Below, in pieces: positions 1-8,748 of a DNA stretch of 64,000 nucleotides; positions within the stretch are counted from its first letter, which is position 1, and the number at the start of each line of letters is the position of its first letter. The notes beneath the pieces are model-generated. The model had not been told where the DNA came from, did no database searches, and saw nothing but the letters and a program-made list of their open reading frames with translations. A program made the translations under genes and the position numbers. Origin of the DNA: Paenibacillus sp. A3 (lineage in GTDB: Bacteria > Bacillota > Bacilli > Paenibacillales > NBRC-103111). The stretch spans positions 49,275-113,274 of the forward strand of contig NZ_JTHN01000041.1 of the NCBI RefSeq assembly GCF_001399685.1. The letters run 5' to 3'.

Positions 1-939
1 GTCCTTCGCCTGAATAAAATACTGCAGCACGGATTCGGCCAGCGATTCCCGCGGAATTTTCGCCGTATAGCCGCCGCCCGGAGCCGGAGCCATCGGCAGC
101 GAAGTGAACGCCGACTGCGACCCGGTTTTATAATAGACCGCAGCGGTTACCGTCTGCTGATTCCCTGTAAATACGGCCGAAATCGGCAAATCGTCCGCAT
201 TCGACGCTTCCGCAGGAGGCGTATGGCTAATTTGCAGGTCGGAGCCTGACGGCACGTCGTCCGGCGTCAGCGCCGGTACCTGGAAAGCCTCTACCCGGCC
301 CGGCGACGCCGCCGTCGTTCCCGCGCTGCTCATTGTCATGTTGACGCTGCCGTCCGTCGGATATTGATACACGATGCCCATATCTTTGACGGTCTGGGCG
401 TCGTTCTCGTACGAAGCCGAAGAGAGGACGCTACCGCTCTTATCCTTCACGAGCAGGCTCCGGGGCGCACTGTTCGACATGCCCCCGCCGCCATTGATGC
501 GGAACACATTGACGTTTTCCTGCAGCGACGTGCCGTAATTCGCATTGAATGCCGCCGTCGGTTCATTCGTATTGTCGGCGTTCATGACCCACAGCACGAT
601 CGTCTGCTGAGGCGCAATCGGCATATCGTTGTTATAGACCGCCGACCATACCGTCTCGCTCGATCCGGCCAGGTAGGCCAGCGTGTAGTCCTTGAAGTTC
701 ACCGTTTGCTTCGAATTGTTGTATACCTCGATAAACTCGTACGCATCGACGGCTTTTCCCGCCACATTCGAGCTGTCGGGGACAAGCTCCGTAATAAGCA
801 GCTTCGGCACTTTGCCATAATCCGGCGTACCGGCCGCCTCCGCTGCCGGCGTTCCCCATCCGCCCGGAGGCATCAGTCCAAGCAGCAGACCGCCCACCGT
901 CAGCGCCGAAACCCATGATTTCCACTTCCTGTTAAACAC
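1..939 (-). CDS. Exported lamin-tail-domain (LTD) protein, C-terminus outside window
   Basis: I read this frame from the complement: it is open from a GTG at 939 to the window edge (313 codons, no stop). The N-terminus is basic, then hydrophobic (VSALTVGGLLLGLMPP), and ends in an AEAAG-like cleavage site, so it is a Sec signal peptide. The next region carries KVPKLLITELVPDSSN, EFIEVYNNS and FKDYTLAYL, the pattern of a lamin tail domain, a beta-sandwich common in large secreted Bacillota nucleases and phosphoesterases. A GGGAG motif lies about 10 nt before this GTG; an in-frame GTG at 948 is too close to it. The LTD call is firm; the enzymatic domain, if any, lies beyond the window. The neighbouring AraC gene is divergent. 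Confidence 0.75.
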   Translation of the reverse strand, partial: MFNRKWKSWVSALTVGGLLLGLMPPGGWGTPAAEAAGTPDYGKVPKLLITELVPDSSNVAGKAVDAYEFIEVYNNSKQTVNFKDYTLAYLAGSSETVWSAVYNNDMPIAPQQTIVLWVMNADNTNEPTAAFNANYGTSLQENVNVFRINGGGGMSNSAPRSLLVKDKSGSVLSSASYENDAQTVKDMGIVYQYPTDGSVNMTMSSAGTTAASPGRVEAFQVPALTPDDVPSGSDLQISHTPPAEASNADDLPISAVFTGNQQTVTAAVYYKTGSQSAFTSLPMAPAPGGGYTAKIPRESLAESVLQYFIQAKD

Positions 940-1188
940 GCTTTGCACACTCCCGTCTGGTCTTGTAGGTGATTCCGATCTTCCAAATCGAACTATACCC
1001 GGGAGCGTCCGAGCTGCCTATACACATCTTCTTCGATCCTTTGCACCGCTTGGCATCCGCCCGTTAAGCTTTTGTGAAGCGCCAAATCATTAAAAAAGCG
1101 CAGGATCCAAAAAAGTGCCCATACCTTTGGAAGCCGGTATTGCGCTACAATATAAGGAAGCATCCAGACGATAAAGGAGCCTGTTCGC

Positions 1189-3450
1189 ATGATTGCTTTG
1201 CTTGTTCGCCAATCTTTATTCCGCAAAATATTAACGAGCTTTATGATCCTGATCGTCATTTTCGCACTGGTCGATGTCGCCATCTTCTCGCTCGTCAAAA
1301 ACCGCCTTCACGGCGAACGGATCGAGCAGAACCGTTTGACGCTGCGCCATGCGGCGGACCGGTACCACTCCCAATTCGAACGGGTGAAGAACGCCCTGTA
1401 CAAGCAGTATACGGACAAGGACGTGACCCGGCTGAACCGCCTCATCATCTCGAAGACGCAGAAGGATTCGTTCAAGACCGGCGCGATTGTGGAAGACATT
1501 CAAGTGACGGTACGGGAGCCGGAGCTGTATTTGGACAATATGATGCTGCTGTTCAAGCCGGTTCCGCTGCTGGTGGACAAGAAGGGCGCCACCGAAGAGG
1601 AAAGGCTGTTCCCCGACATCTTCACGAGCGAAACGTATTCTTCCACATATTGGAAAGCGCAGTTCGAACGCGAGCCGAACTATGTCATTCATCCGGCAGC
1701 TTCGTTCTTTAACCCGGCGGAGCATCCGGAGAAAAAAACGCTCATTCCGTATTCCATCAAACCGCCGACAGCGAGCTACCTGGTCGTGGCCATGATCGAC
1801 GCTGAGCGGCTGCGGCAAGCGATTGCCGGAGAGCGGACCAACCTCAACCTGACCATTCTGGAACCGGACGGGCGCGTCCTGTACCGGGCGGATACCGGCG
1901 GACCGGTACTGCCGGACGGGCTGCTGTCCGCGCTGCCGGCTGCCGGCGGCGGGCCGGATTATACGGTGCTGGACGGGAACTACTACTTCAGCCAACAAGA
2001 TGCGGACGGCTTGCAGTACATCCTGAGCGTTCCGGGCCTAAGCTTCGCGGAAGAGGCGAACCGGCTGAACAAGCTTATGCTGCTTGTGATGGCGGCGGCG
2101 GTCATCGTCAGTCTCGTGCTGTCGGTCCTGTTCAGCAAACGAATCCATAAGCCGGTCCGGGAGCTGCTCTCGTCCATCTCGAATCCCGGCGAAACGGCGC
2201 TAGATAGCCAAATCCACGAATTCGATCTGATCGGCCATAAAATCCAGACGCTGCTCAAGGAGAAAGACGAGATCCTCGGTGAGCTGCGGCAGCAGCAATC
2301 CGTGTTGAATGGCTACGACTATATCGCCAAATTGAAAAATATCAATCACGAGCTGAGCGACTGGCACAGCATTCCGCATCATGCGGAGACGTTCACCATC
2401 GTGCTCTACGAGCTTCGCTTCCGCTCCGCCGCTTTCGTCGATATGCCGGTCAACCGGGAGCTCGCGGCCCAATCGATCGGCGAGCATCTCAAGCTGGTGA
2501 CGGACGAGCGTTTCCCCGGTTCCTACACGTTCCGGATGGAGGCGCATCAATTCCTGTCCGTCGTGCCGGGCAACGAACGGGACCGCTTGGTGGCGATGCT
2601 GGAGGAGCTGAAGCCGATGCTCGACCGCGACCGGCGCCATTGCCTTGTCACGGCGGCCGTCAGCTCGTGGTTCGGGCATTCCGCCCAGCTCGGGCACGCC
2701 TACAAGCAGGTGCAGGAGATGGCCCGGCAAGCGAGACTGCTTGAGGAAATGCAGATCGTGCTGGAGTGCCGCACCGATCCGTCCGTCTATGCGCTGACGC
2801 TGACGCAGGAGCAGGAGCTGAATGCCGCACTGCAGGCGGCCAATGCAGCCGAAGCCGTCCGGCTCGTCGGACAATGGCTGGACGAGCTGGACCGGGACGA
2901 GGCGAGCGTCCGGCGTTTCCGGTTATTCGCCTCCTCTGTCTCGGCGCAGGCGCAAAAAATCGTGGAGCATTACAAAGTGGAGGCAAGCACCTCCTGGCGG
3001 CTGAAGCCGATGATCCAGCAGCTCGGGGAATGCTGTACGCTGAAGGAATATCGCGACACGCTGCAAGCGTTCCTGAACGCCGTTACCGTATTCATCAAGG
3101 AGAAAAAGGAAGCTTCCGATCCGATCGTCGAGCACGTGCTCGGCGTGCTTCAAGGGCATTATGCGGAGGACCTCTCGCTGGAGGCGCTGGCGGGATCGCT
3201 GAACCTGACGCCGGCCTACGTTTCCACATATATTAAGGAGAAAACCGGGGTCAATTTTACCGACCATCTGCATGACATCCGCGTCCGGAAGGCGCGGGAG
3301 CTGCTGCTCGAAACCGGCATGAACATTCAGGAAATCGCCGAGCAGGTCGGCTACCGCAATATTTCCTCGTTTAACCGGATGTTCAAAAACCGCACCGGAC
3401 AATCGCCCGGCGAATACCGGAGAACGCAAACGATGGCGCGCACTTCGTGA
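1189..3450 (+). CDS. AraC-family transcriptional regulator with membrane-anchored extracellular sensor
   Basis: This 753-residue protein has one membrane segment at about residues 12-34, an extracellular part of about 260 residues, a second membrane segment at about 295-316, a cytoplasmic linker, and a C-terminal AraC double helix-turn-helix (about 650-745, with SLEALAGSLNLTPAYVSTYI and IQEIAEQVGYRNISSFNRMF). This one-piece arrangement, with sensing outside and DNA binding inside without a kinase, is common in paenibacilli and often controls sugar uptake or exported proteins. An AAGGAG about 9 nt before the ATG sets the start. It is divergent from the exported LTD protein gene, which makes that gene a possible target; this is inference. 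The ligand is unknown. Confidence 0.85.
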   Translation: MIALLVRQSLFRKILTSFMILIVIFALVDVAIFSLVKNRLHGERIEQNRLTLRHAADRYHSQFERVKNALYKQYTDKDVTRLNRLIISKTQKDSFKTGAIVEDIQVTVREPELYLDNMMLLFKPVPLLVDKKGATEEERLFPDIFTSETYSSTYWKAQFEREPNYVIHPAASFFNPAEHPEKKTLIPYSIKPPTASYLVVAMIDAERLRQAIAGERTNLNLTILEPDGRVLYRADTGGPVLPDGLLSALPAAGGGPDYTVLDGNYYFSQQDADGLQYILSVPGLSFAEEANRLNKLMLLVMAAAVIVSLVLSVLFSKRIHKPVRELLSSISNPGETALDSQIHEFDLIGHKIQTLLKEKDEILGELRQQQSVLNGYDYIAKLKNINHELSDWHSIPHHAETFTIVLYELRFRSAAFVDMPVNRELAAQSIGEHLKLVTDERFPGSYTFRMEAHQFLSVVPGNERDRLVAMLEELKPMLDRDRRHCLVTAAVSSWFGHSAQLGHAYKQVQEMARQARLLEEMQIVLECRTDPSVYALTLTQEQELNAALQAANAAEAVRLVGQWLDELDRDEASVRRFRLFASSVSAQAQKIVEHYKVEASTSWRLKPMIQQLGECCTLKEYRDTLQAFLNAVTVFIKEKKEASDPIVEHVLGVLQGHYAEDLSLEALAGSLNLTPAYVSTYIKEKTGVNFTDHLHDIRVRKARELLLETGMNIQEIAEQVGYRNISSFNRMFKNRTGQSPGEYRRTQTMARTS

Positions 3451-3528
3451 GATAGGGAGATAGAACTAAACATAGCGAATCAAGTATAATGGGATAAGAG
3501 ACCAACTTAACCGTTCTGCGGAGGAATT

Positions 3529-6135
3529 ATGATTCGCTACTCAGAGCCCGTCGTGCTAAAAAGCAAAATTTCACCGCCCCTTACCCGCGAAACGCTTGTA
3601 GCGCGGGATCGTCTTCTGCACAAAATTTCCAAAGGCATGAAGGGAAGACTTACGACCGTCTGCGCCCCTCCGGGGTTTGGCAAGACGACCCTTCTCTGCC
3701 AATGGGTTCGTCATAACGAACAAGCGGCCGCTTGGGTATCGCTGGACGAGAGGGACAACGATCTGGCCCGCTTCTGGCGTTATGTCGTTCACGCTGTGGA
3801 TGCCGCCGTTGCCCCCGGTTTCGCCGAGCTGATGGCGCCTGTGCTGCACACGCTTCCGCAGGGCTCCATCGATACCATGATCGATGTCATGATGAACGAA
3901 CTGCATTCGCTGGGCAGGCCTGCGGCCTTGATTCTGGACGACTACCACTGCCTGTACGACAAAAGCATTCATGAAAGCGTCAGCTATATGATCGATATTT
4001 TGCCGGATAACGTGCATTTGCTGATCGCGAGCCGGACGGAGCTTCCCTTTTCGACGGCCAAGTGGCTGGTCAGGGATGAGCGAACGGATATTCCGGCGCC
4101 CCATATGCTGTTTACCAGCGAGGAGGCGGAGATTTTTTACCGGGAAGTCGTGAACCTTCCTTTGTCTGCCGACCACATCACCAAGGTGCTCGGGGTGACG
4201 GAAGGCTGGGCCGCCGGCCTGCAGCTCGTCTCCCTCTCGCTCCAGGAACGCCCGGATTACGAGCGGCTGGTGCATGCCTTCTCTGGCACCGATCTTAACA
4301 TTGCCGATTATTTGTTTCACGAGGTGCTCTCCCGGCTGCCGGAAGAGCTGTATGAGTTCGTGCTGCAAACGTCCGTTCTGCAGCGTATGGACGCTTCCAT
4401 CTGCGATACGGTGACGCTTCGCGGCGACAGCCGTCTTCTTCTCGGGCAGCTCCGCAGCCGCAATCTGTTCATCGTTGCGCTGGACGACCGTCTTACATGG
4501 TTCCGGTATCACCATGTCTTCTCGGAATTTCTGCGCGCTCGTCTGAGGCACGAGCACCCGGAGCAATGGACCCGGTTAAACCGGTTGGCGAGCCTTGGCT
4601 TTGCCGAGCGGGGTATGCTCGACGATGCGATCGACCATGCGATTGCCGCTGAAGATTACGCACTCGCCTCGGCCCTCCTCGACAAGCACATTTTGACGGT
4701 GCTGCTGCGGGGAGAGTTCGCCACCTTGCTGAGCTGGTTCGCCTGCTTCCCTGCCGGTATGGCTTGGCCCCCTCAGCTGCACTTGCTGTATGCTTTTCTG
4801 CTGGTCGTGACCGGACAATTCGAACGCGCCGAGGACGAGATGCGAAACGTCGAGATTCGGCTCGCCAACGGGGAATATGCTCCCGAAATCCGGGACCACG
4901 TGCGCAGCGGATTGTTTTTCGTCAAAGCGAATCTGTCGTTTTCCAGCGGCAGATACGAGCAGTGGCATGCGTTCGCCGAACGGATGAACGAGCTGCTGCC
5001 GGAAGACCCGGTCTTCTACAATTTCAATTACAACGAATCGGAGCCTCTTGTCCGCCGCACCGCCTTCGGTTTGAAAGGCGCCCTATCCGACGAAGCGGGG
5101 AAGATCGGCAGACGTTTCACGCAAATGCTCGAAGCCCGCGGCTGGAAAGATTCGCTGATCAATCAATATGTCGTGCAGACGGTGGCCGAGTCGATGTATG
5201 AGTGGAACTGCCTGGAGGAAAGCCGTCAGTTGTCGGAGCAGGTAGAGAAAGTGTCCCGGGCGAAAAAGATTCCCGGCTTGTTCGTGCCGAACCGCATTAC
5301 GCAGGCCCGCATCGATATCGCCGAGGGCCGTCTGTCGCTCGCCGGAGAAACGATGGATGAAGCGATCGACTTCGCATCCCGACATGCCGCATACCATTGG
5401 GTTCGCCCGCTCCGGGCGTTCCGGGCGCGAATTCATTTATTGCAGGGCCAAATCGATGAGGCTGCCCGGCAGATCGCCCTGCTGCAGCTGCCGCTAGACC
5501 GCAAGCCGACCTACAATCGGGAAATGGAGGTTTTGAGCGCCACCCGCCTGCTGGGAGCCATGAGCAAGGAAGACGAAGCTCTTCGTCTGTTGGAACAGCT
5601 GAAACCGCAAGGCCGCAGGGAAGGCTGCTTGATCAGCATGATCGAGATTCCGATCCAGCAGGCGTTGATGGAGCAGAAGCGCGGCCAGTCGGGTCAGGCG
5701 CTTGATTTTCTGCACGAAGCGCTCAGCGTCGCCGAGCCTTACACGTACATCCGCAGCTTTGTCGACGAAGGCCCGACGATGGCGCGGCTGCTTCAGCAGT
5801 ACGTCGCGCAGCGAAGCGCGTCAGAGCCGGAAACGCGCTTGACCGACTATGCGGGCAAGCTGCTCGGATGGTTTCCGCAGCCGGACGATCCGCCTGCCGT
5901 TCCCTCTTTCGCCGGGCTCGTAGAGGCGCTGACACCAAGCGAATGGAGGATGCTGAACGGCATTCGGCAAGGAGCCTCGAACAAGCAGATTGCCCTGGAG
6001 CATGCATTAAGCGAAGGCACGGTGAAGGTATACCTGTCCCGCATATACGGGAAGCTGGGCGTCTCCTCCCGCACCCAAGCGCTGCTGCGGGCGCAGGAGC
6101 TGGGGCTTTTCGATCGGCAGGATTCAGAGTGTTGA
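3529..6135 (+). CDS. MalT-like LuxR-family ATP-dependent transcriptional activator
   Basis: The protein has 868 residues. An N-terminal STAND-type ATPase carries Walker A (PPGFGKTTLL, about residue 46-55) and a Walker B-like ALILDDYH (about 132-139). A long helical TPR-like middle follows, and then a C-terminal LuxR helix-turn-helix (about 801-860: LTPSEWRMLNGIRQGASNKQIA). This is the architecture of MalT, which binds ATP and an inducer and activates promoters as an oligomer; nothing near shows what the inducer is. GGAGGAATT before the ATG is a strong ribosome binding site. It lies 78 bp after the AraC gene on the same strand. Its stop codon TGA (6133-6135) lies inside the terminal inverted repeat of repeat copy 1. 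Confidence 0.9.
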   Translation: MIRYSEPVVLKSKISPPLTRETLVARDRLLHKISKGMKGRLTTVCAPPGFGKTTLLCQWVRHNEQAAAWVSLDERDNDLARFWRYVVHAVDAAVAPGFAELMAPVLHTLPQGSIDTMIDVMMNELHSLGRPAALILDDYHCLYDKSIHESVSYMIDILPDNVHLLIASRTELPFSTAKWLVRDERTDIPAPHMLFTSEEAEIFYREVVNLPLSADHITKVLGVTEGWAAGLQLVSLSLQERPDYERLVHAFSGTDLNIADYLFHEVLSRLPEELYEFVLQTSVLQRMDASICDTVTLRGDSRLLLGQLRSRNLFIVALDDRLTWFRYHHVFSEFLRARLRHEHPEQWTRLNRLASLGFAERGMLDDAIDHAIAAEDYALASALLDKHILTVLLRGEFATLLSWFACFPAGMAWPPQLHLLYAFLLVVTGQFERAEDEMRNVEIRLANGEYAPEIRDHVRSGLFFVKANLSFSSGRYEQWHAFAERMNELLPEDPVFYNFNYNESEPLVRRTAFGLKGALSDEAGKIGRRFTQMLEARGWKDSLINQYVVQTVAESMYEWNCLEESRQLSEQVEKVSRAKKIPGLFVPNRITQARIDIAEGRLSLAGETMDEAIDFASRHAAYHWVRPLRAFRARIHLLQGQIDEAARQIALLQLPLDRKPTYNREMEVLSATRLLGAMSKEDEALRLLEQLKPQGRREGCLISMIEIPIQQALMEQKRGQSGQALDFLHEALSVAEPYTYIRSFVDEGPTMARLLQQYVAQRSASEPETRLTDYAGKLLGWFPQPDDPPAVPSFAGLVEALTPSEWRMLNGIRQGASNKQIALEHALSEGTVKVYLSRIYGKLGVSSRTQALLRAQELGLFDRQDSEC

Positions 6136-6329
6136 GAAAGTGGTCAAATGGGCCAATAGAGGTGTACGAATGGGTGGGGTATCTACTTCCGGTCGCTGTT
6201 GTCAGCGGGAAACTTTGCTTAACAGCGGGTATTTCCCGCAGACAAAGGCGAACGCTATCGCTCCTCCAGTAGATACCCCACCTCCGTTTATATCTCTATT
6301 TTTGTAAAAATCCACTTTCTCTACAAGCT
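6128..6329 (+). repeat. Palindromic gene-end repeat, copy 1
   Basis: This is an imperfect palindrome of about 200 bp. Its outer ends are TGTTGAGAAAGTGG (6130-6143) and CCACTTTCTCTACAAGCT (6312-6329). Inner arms share GGTGGGGTATCTACT (6174-6188) with its complement AGTAGATACCCCACC (about 6268-6282), and GCGGGAAA with TTTCCCGC further in. It has the same orientation as the upstream MalT-like gene, contains that gene's stop codon, and is followed by a terminator. Related copies lie at 16115, 46649 and 61186. Confidence 0.85.
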
Positions 6330-6332
6330 CAA

Positions 6333-6366
6333 GGCACCGTCCGTCGGATGGTGCTTTGTCTTGTTT
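6333..6366 (+). terminator. Intrinsic terminator after repeat copy 1
   Basis: The stem GCACC..GGTGC (6334-6354), with additional CCG/CGG pairing inside, is followed by TTTGTCTTGTTTT. It would end the MalT-like transcript after the repeat. Confidence 0.65.
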
Positions 6367-6386
6367 TCCGGCAAAATAGCCAAACG

Positions 6387-7073
6387 TCAAGCAATAACCT
6401 TATCTTTCTTGTTTCCCGGCGGCACGATGGCCGCAGCTTTGGTATAAATACAGCGGATGACGAACTCGGCCAGTACGAAGTTCAGCACCAGCGCGCCGTA
6501 AACTCCCAGCGTATAGCTGAGCGCATATTCGACGCCGAGCCCGTTATGAAGAACAAACGTGAACATATGGATGAATAGATTCGTGAAGCAAAAAGCGTAG
6601 CTGCGAACCATCCATTTCCGGTGGCTGTCGACCTGCTTTCGTTTGATTTGCACAAGCGCTGCGACGGTCAATCCCATAAAAATAAGATTCATCACATTAA
6701 ACGCGATGCTGTTGATTTTTCCTCCCGTGGAGTAAGGGGCCATATAACCGGAAGTGAGGACCACAACCGCAACGGACAGCAGGTACAAGTAGCCGTTTAC
6801 CCGGTGCAGCTTCCGATGCTTGCTCAATATTTTCGTCGAAAAGTTAATGGCCCCCGCGATCATGGCCATGCAGGCAAAAACAATATGAACATACATCACA
6901 TTTAACCAGACCGGGAGAACGACGGGGCGTTTCAAGCCGGTTTTATGACTCAGAAATTCAGCCGCCTGCGGGTCATGAATGAAATTAACGTACGTCACGT
7001 AAAGCATATAGACGACGGCAACGACGATCATCAGCAGGTACAGCAATTTGCTTCTGCTTTGCAGCCTTCTCAT
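6387..7073 (-). CDS. DUF2306 multi-pass membrane protein
   Basis: The protein has 228 residues and about six or seven hydrophobic segments. The conserved HRKLHRVNGYLYLL and DSHRKWMVRSYAFCFTNL are typical of DUF2306 membrane proteins. The conserved histidines in this family resemble heme or quinone ligands, but no function has been established to my knowledge. It reads leftwards from a shared intergenic region with a TetR gene that holds a perfect 15-bp palindrome (7102-7116), so repression by that TetR is likely. The ribosome binding site is AAAGGGGAC about 8 nt before the ATG. It ends opposite the MalT-like gene and repeat copy 1. Confidence 0.8.
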   Translation of the reverse strand: MRRLQSRSKLLYLLMIVVAVVYMLYVTYVNFIHDPQAAEFLSHKTGLKRPVVLPVWLNVMYVHIVFACMAMIAGAINFSTKILSKHRKLHRVNGYLYLLSVAVVVLTSGYMAPYSTGGKINSIAFNVMNLIFMGLTVAALVQIKRKQVDSHRKWMVRSYAFCFTNLFIHMFTFVLHNGLGVEYALSYTLGVYGALVLNFVLAEFVIRCIYTKAAAIVPPGNKKDKVIA

Positions 7074-7101
7074 GCGAACTGTCCCCTTTCCATCACTAGA
7101 G

Positions 7102-7116
7102 ACCGGACCGTCCGGT
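7102..7116. promoter_or_regulatory. Probable TetR operator (perfect palindrome)
   Basis: ACCGGACCGTCCGGT is a perfect 7-1-7 palindrome between the divergent DUF2306 and TetR genes, 29 nt upstream of the DUF2306 start. Position and symmetry fit a TetR-family operator controlling DUF2306; it lies about 120 nt from the TetR start. Confidence 0.7.
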
Positions 7117-7235
7117 TTCTTTTTTTATTATATATTACCAAGTACTATAGCTCACCCGTAAAATGTTACAATATATGTACAAGCAAAAGAGTCCTTACAT
7201 TCCGCACAACGATAAGGCGAGAAAGGAATCTGTCC

Positions 7236-7838
7236 ATGCGTAAAGGCGAACAAACGAAGGCCCACATCATTAAAAAATCCGCGGAGCTGTTTAATCTAAA
7301 GGGATACTCCGGATCAACGATACAGGATATTATGGAAGCGACCGGCTTGACCAAAGGAGGCATTTACCGCAACTTCTCCAATAAAGACGAAATTGCTTTT
7401 GCCGCGTTCGAATATGCGGGGAAGGTGCTGTGGGAGCATTTCTCGGCAGCGATCCAAGGCTCCGAGACCGCTACGGAGAAAATATTGGCGATGTGCGGCG
7501 TATACCGCGACGCGGTTCATCATCCTCCGATTCAAGGGGGCTGCCCCTTTTTAAATACCGCCATAGAAAGCGATCATTCGTACCCCAGCATGCGCGAACA
7601 CGCGTTGACGGCTTACAACGAAATGCTTTCGTTTCTGCAAAGCATTTTGCAGCAGGGTATAGCCGACGGGGAATTCCGAGCCGATATGGATACCGAATCG
7701 GTAGCTTCCTTCGTCTTCTCCTCGATCGAAGGCGCCATTATGGCAAGCCGGTTGACCCGGGACAACAAGCATGTCGGATATGCGATGAAACATATTGAGC
7801 AAATGCTGGACACCTATAAGCACGCTTCGGAAAAATAA
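7236..7838 (+). CDS. TetR/AcrR-family transcriptional repressor
   Basis: The protein has 200 residues. The N-terminal helix-turn-helix (about 5-50) carries IQDIMEATGLTKGGIYRNFSNK, a textbook TetR recognition helix. The C-terminal ligand domain contains GGCPFLNTAIESD, seen in a TetR subgroup that often controls small membrane or oxidoreductase genes. The frame stays open far upstream, but the ATG at 7236 has GAAAGGAATC before it and begins with the family-typical MRKGEQTKAHIIKKSAELF, so I use it. It probably represses the divergent DUF2306 gene through the 7102-7116 palindrome. The inducer is unknown. Confidence 0.9.
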   Translation: MRKGEQTKAHIIKKSAELFNLKGYSGSTIQDIMEATGLTKGGIYRNFSNKDEIAFAAFEYAGKVLWEHFSAAIQGSETATEKILAMCGVYRDAVHHPPIQGGCPFLNTAIESDHSYPSMREHALTAYNEMLSFLQSILQQGIADGEFRADMDTESVASFVFSSIEGAIMASRLTRDNKHVGYAMKHIEQMLDTYKHASEK

Positions 7839-7896
7839 GGCGCATCATCAAACGGCTCGGGCGGTTATCCTCATCGTTGCATTCGGCGCTACCTTT

Positions 7897-7935
7897 AGTA
7901 CATTTTTCGTACTAAGTACGAACAAAAATAGTACT
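7897..7935. promoter_or_regulatory. Nested inverted repeat upstream of hxlR-type gene
   Basis: AGTACATTTTTCGTACT (7897-7913) is followed by AGTACGAAC (7915-7923) and AAAAATAGTACT (7924-7935). The two halves mirror each other, with outer AGTAC/GTACT and inner CGTAC/GTACG. HxlR/YodB-type regulators bind GTAC-containing dyads, so this is a candidate site for autoregulation of the following gene. Confidence 0.5.
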
Positions 7936-8004
7936 TCATAAAATCGTTGTATCTCGCCATAATTAAAGGAGCTTAACACGTACGTTATCAAAGGAGTGAG
8001 GACA

Positions 8005-8406
8005 ATGCAGGAGCCGCCGCAACATTCCGTGTCGACGCACGGAGTTGTCACCACGCTGCAGGCGATCGGGGGAAAGTGGAAGCCGCTGATTTTGTTCATC
8101 CTGTTGGAAGAAGGGACGAAACGGTTCGGGGAATTACGGCGCCATCTCCCCCATGTCACGCAAGGCATGCTGACCAATCAACTGCGGGAGCTGGAACGGG
8201 ACGGACTAATCACGAGAGTCGTCTACAACGAAATTCCGCCCCGGGTTGAATATTCGTTATCGGAGCACGGAAAAACGCTGCAAGCCGTGCTCAAAAGCAT
8301 GTGCGATTGGGGCTACATGCACAGCAGTTGGACACAAAGCGAGCAACAGTCGGCCGCAGCGCAAGCAGCTACAAAAAATAAGGGAGGGATCGTTCCCTCC
8401 TTATAG
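8005..8406 (+). CDS. HxlR-family winged-helix regulator
   Basis: The protein has 133 residues. [47 protein letters not shown] and [15 protein letters not shown] are the HxlR/DUF24 signature. Many members sense electrophiles or disulfide stress through a cysteine near the N-terminus. Here that cysteine is absent and the only one is C-terminal (MCDWG), so redox sensing by the usual route is doubtful. AAGGAG ends 8 nt before ATG 8005; an in-frame GTG at 7996 lies inside this site and is rejected. The last codons overlap a GGGAGG/CCCTCC hairpin that may act as a terminator. No divergent target gene is present, so the target could be itself or remote. Confidence 0.85.
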   Translation: MQEPPQHSVSTHGVVTTLQAIGGKWKPLILFILLEEGTKRFGELRRHLPHVTQGMLTNQLRELERDGLITRVVYNEIPPRVEYSLSEHGKTLQAVLKSMCDWGYMHSSWTQSEQQSAAAQAATKNKGGIVPSL

Positions 8407-8430
8407 CCTTCAATCGTCTGACCACCCGCC

Positions 8431-8457
8431 ACCGCGCCGTGCATCGCACGACGCGGT
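8431..8457. other. Stem-loop between convergent hxlR-type and cstR genes
   Basis: ACCGCGCCGTGC and GCACGACGCGGT form a strong hairpin with a 3-nt loop. It lacks a good T-tract on either strand, so a classical terminator role is uncertain; it may protect or define 3' ends. Confidence 0.45.
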
Positions 8458-8472
8458 GTTACAGCCCAGTTC

Positions 8473-8733
8473 TTACCGGCTCTTAACCAGCAGCTGCACG
8501 GCCTCTTGGATCACTTGATCGGGCGAATTGCCTTTTTCCAGCTCCTCCCGGATACAGTGCTCCAGATTCGCCCCGATGACTGTGCCGATCGTCCGGTCCA
8601 CGGCCGTCCTTATCGCAGACAGCTGCGTTACGATGTCCCTGCAATCTTTTCCTTCTTCCAGCATGCCGAGCACTCCGCGGATCTGGCCTTCGATCCGCTT
8701 CAGCCGGTTTTTGACCGCATTATCGTATTCCAC
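8473..8733 (-). CDS. cstR: CsoR/CstR-family repressor, probably persulfide-sensing CstR
   Basis: This 86-residue all-helical protein has NRLKRIEGQIRGVLGMLEEGKDC and ANLEHCIREEL. Family knowledge: copper-sensing CsoR uses Cys-His-Cys, with the His four residues before the second Cys. Here that position is Asn (NLEHC), leaving just the two cysteines (C30 and C60), the pattern of the sulfur sensor CstR that forms a di- or tetrasulfide bridge. It starts at GTG with AGAGGTGA upstream. It follows the sulfurtransferase fusion gene by 15 bp, so they are co-transcribed, and perfect ATACCC-N4-GGGTAT operators lie upstream of that gene. Confidence is high for the family and good for CstR. Confidence 0.85.
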   Translation of the reverse strand: MEYDNAVKNRLKRIEGQIRGVLGMLEEGKDCRDIVTQLSAIRTAVDRTIGTVIGANLEHCIREELEKGNSPDQVIQEAVQLLVKSR

Positions 8734-8748
8734 ACCGAATCACCTCTT

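Noticed and set aside
6136..6330. Open frames inside the repeats giving similar peptides (ISRRQRRTLSLLQ) in all copies
   Set aside because: The similarity follows from DNA repeat conservation. The frames lack starts and ribosome binding sites and differ in length, so they are not genes.
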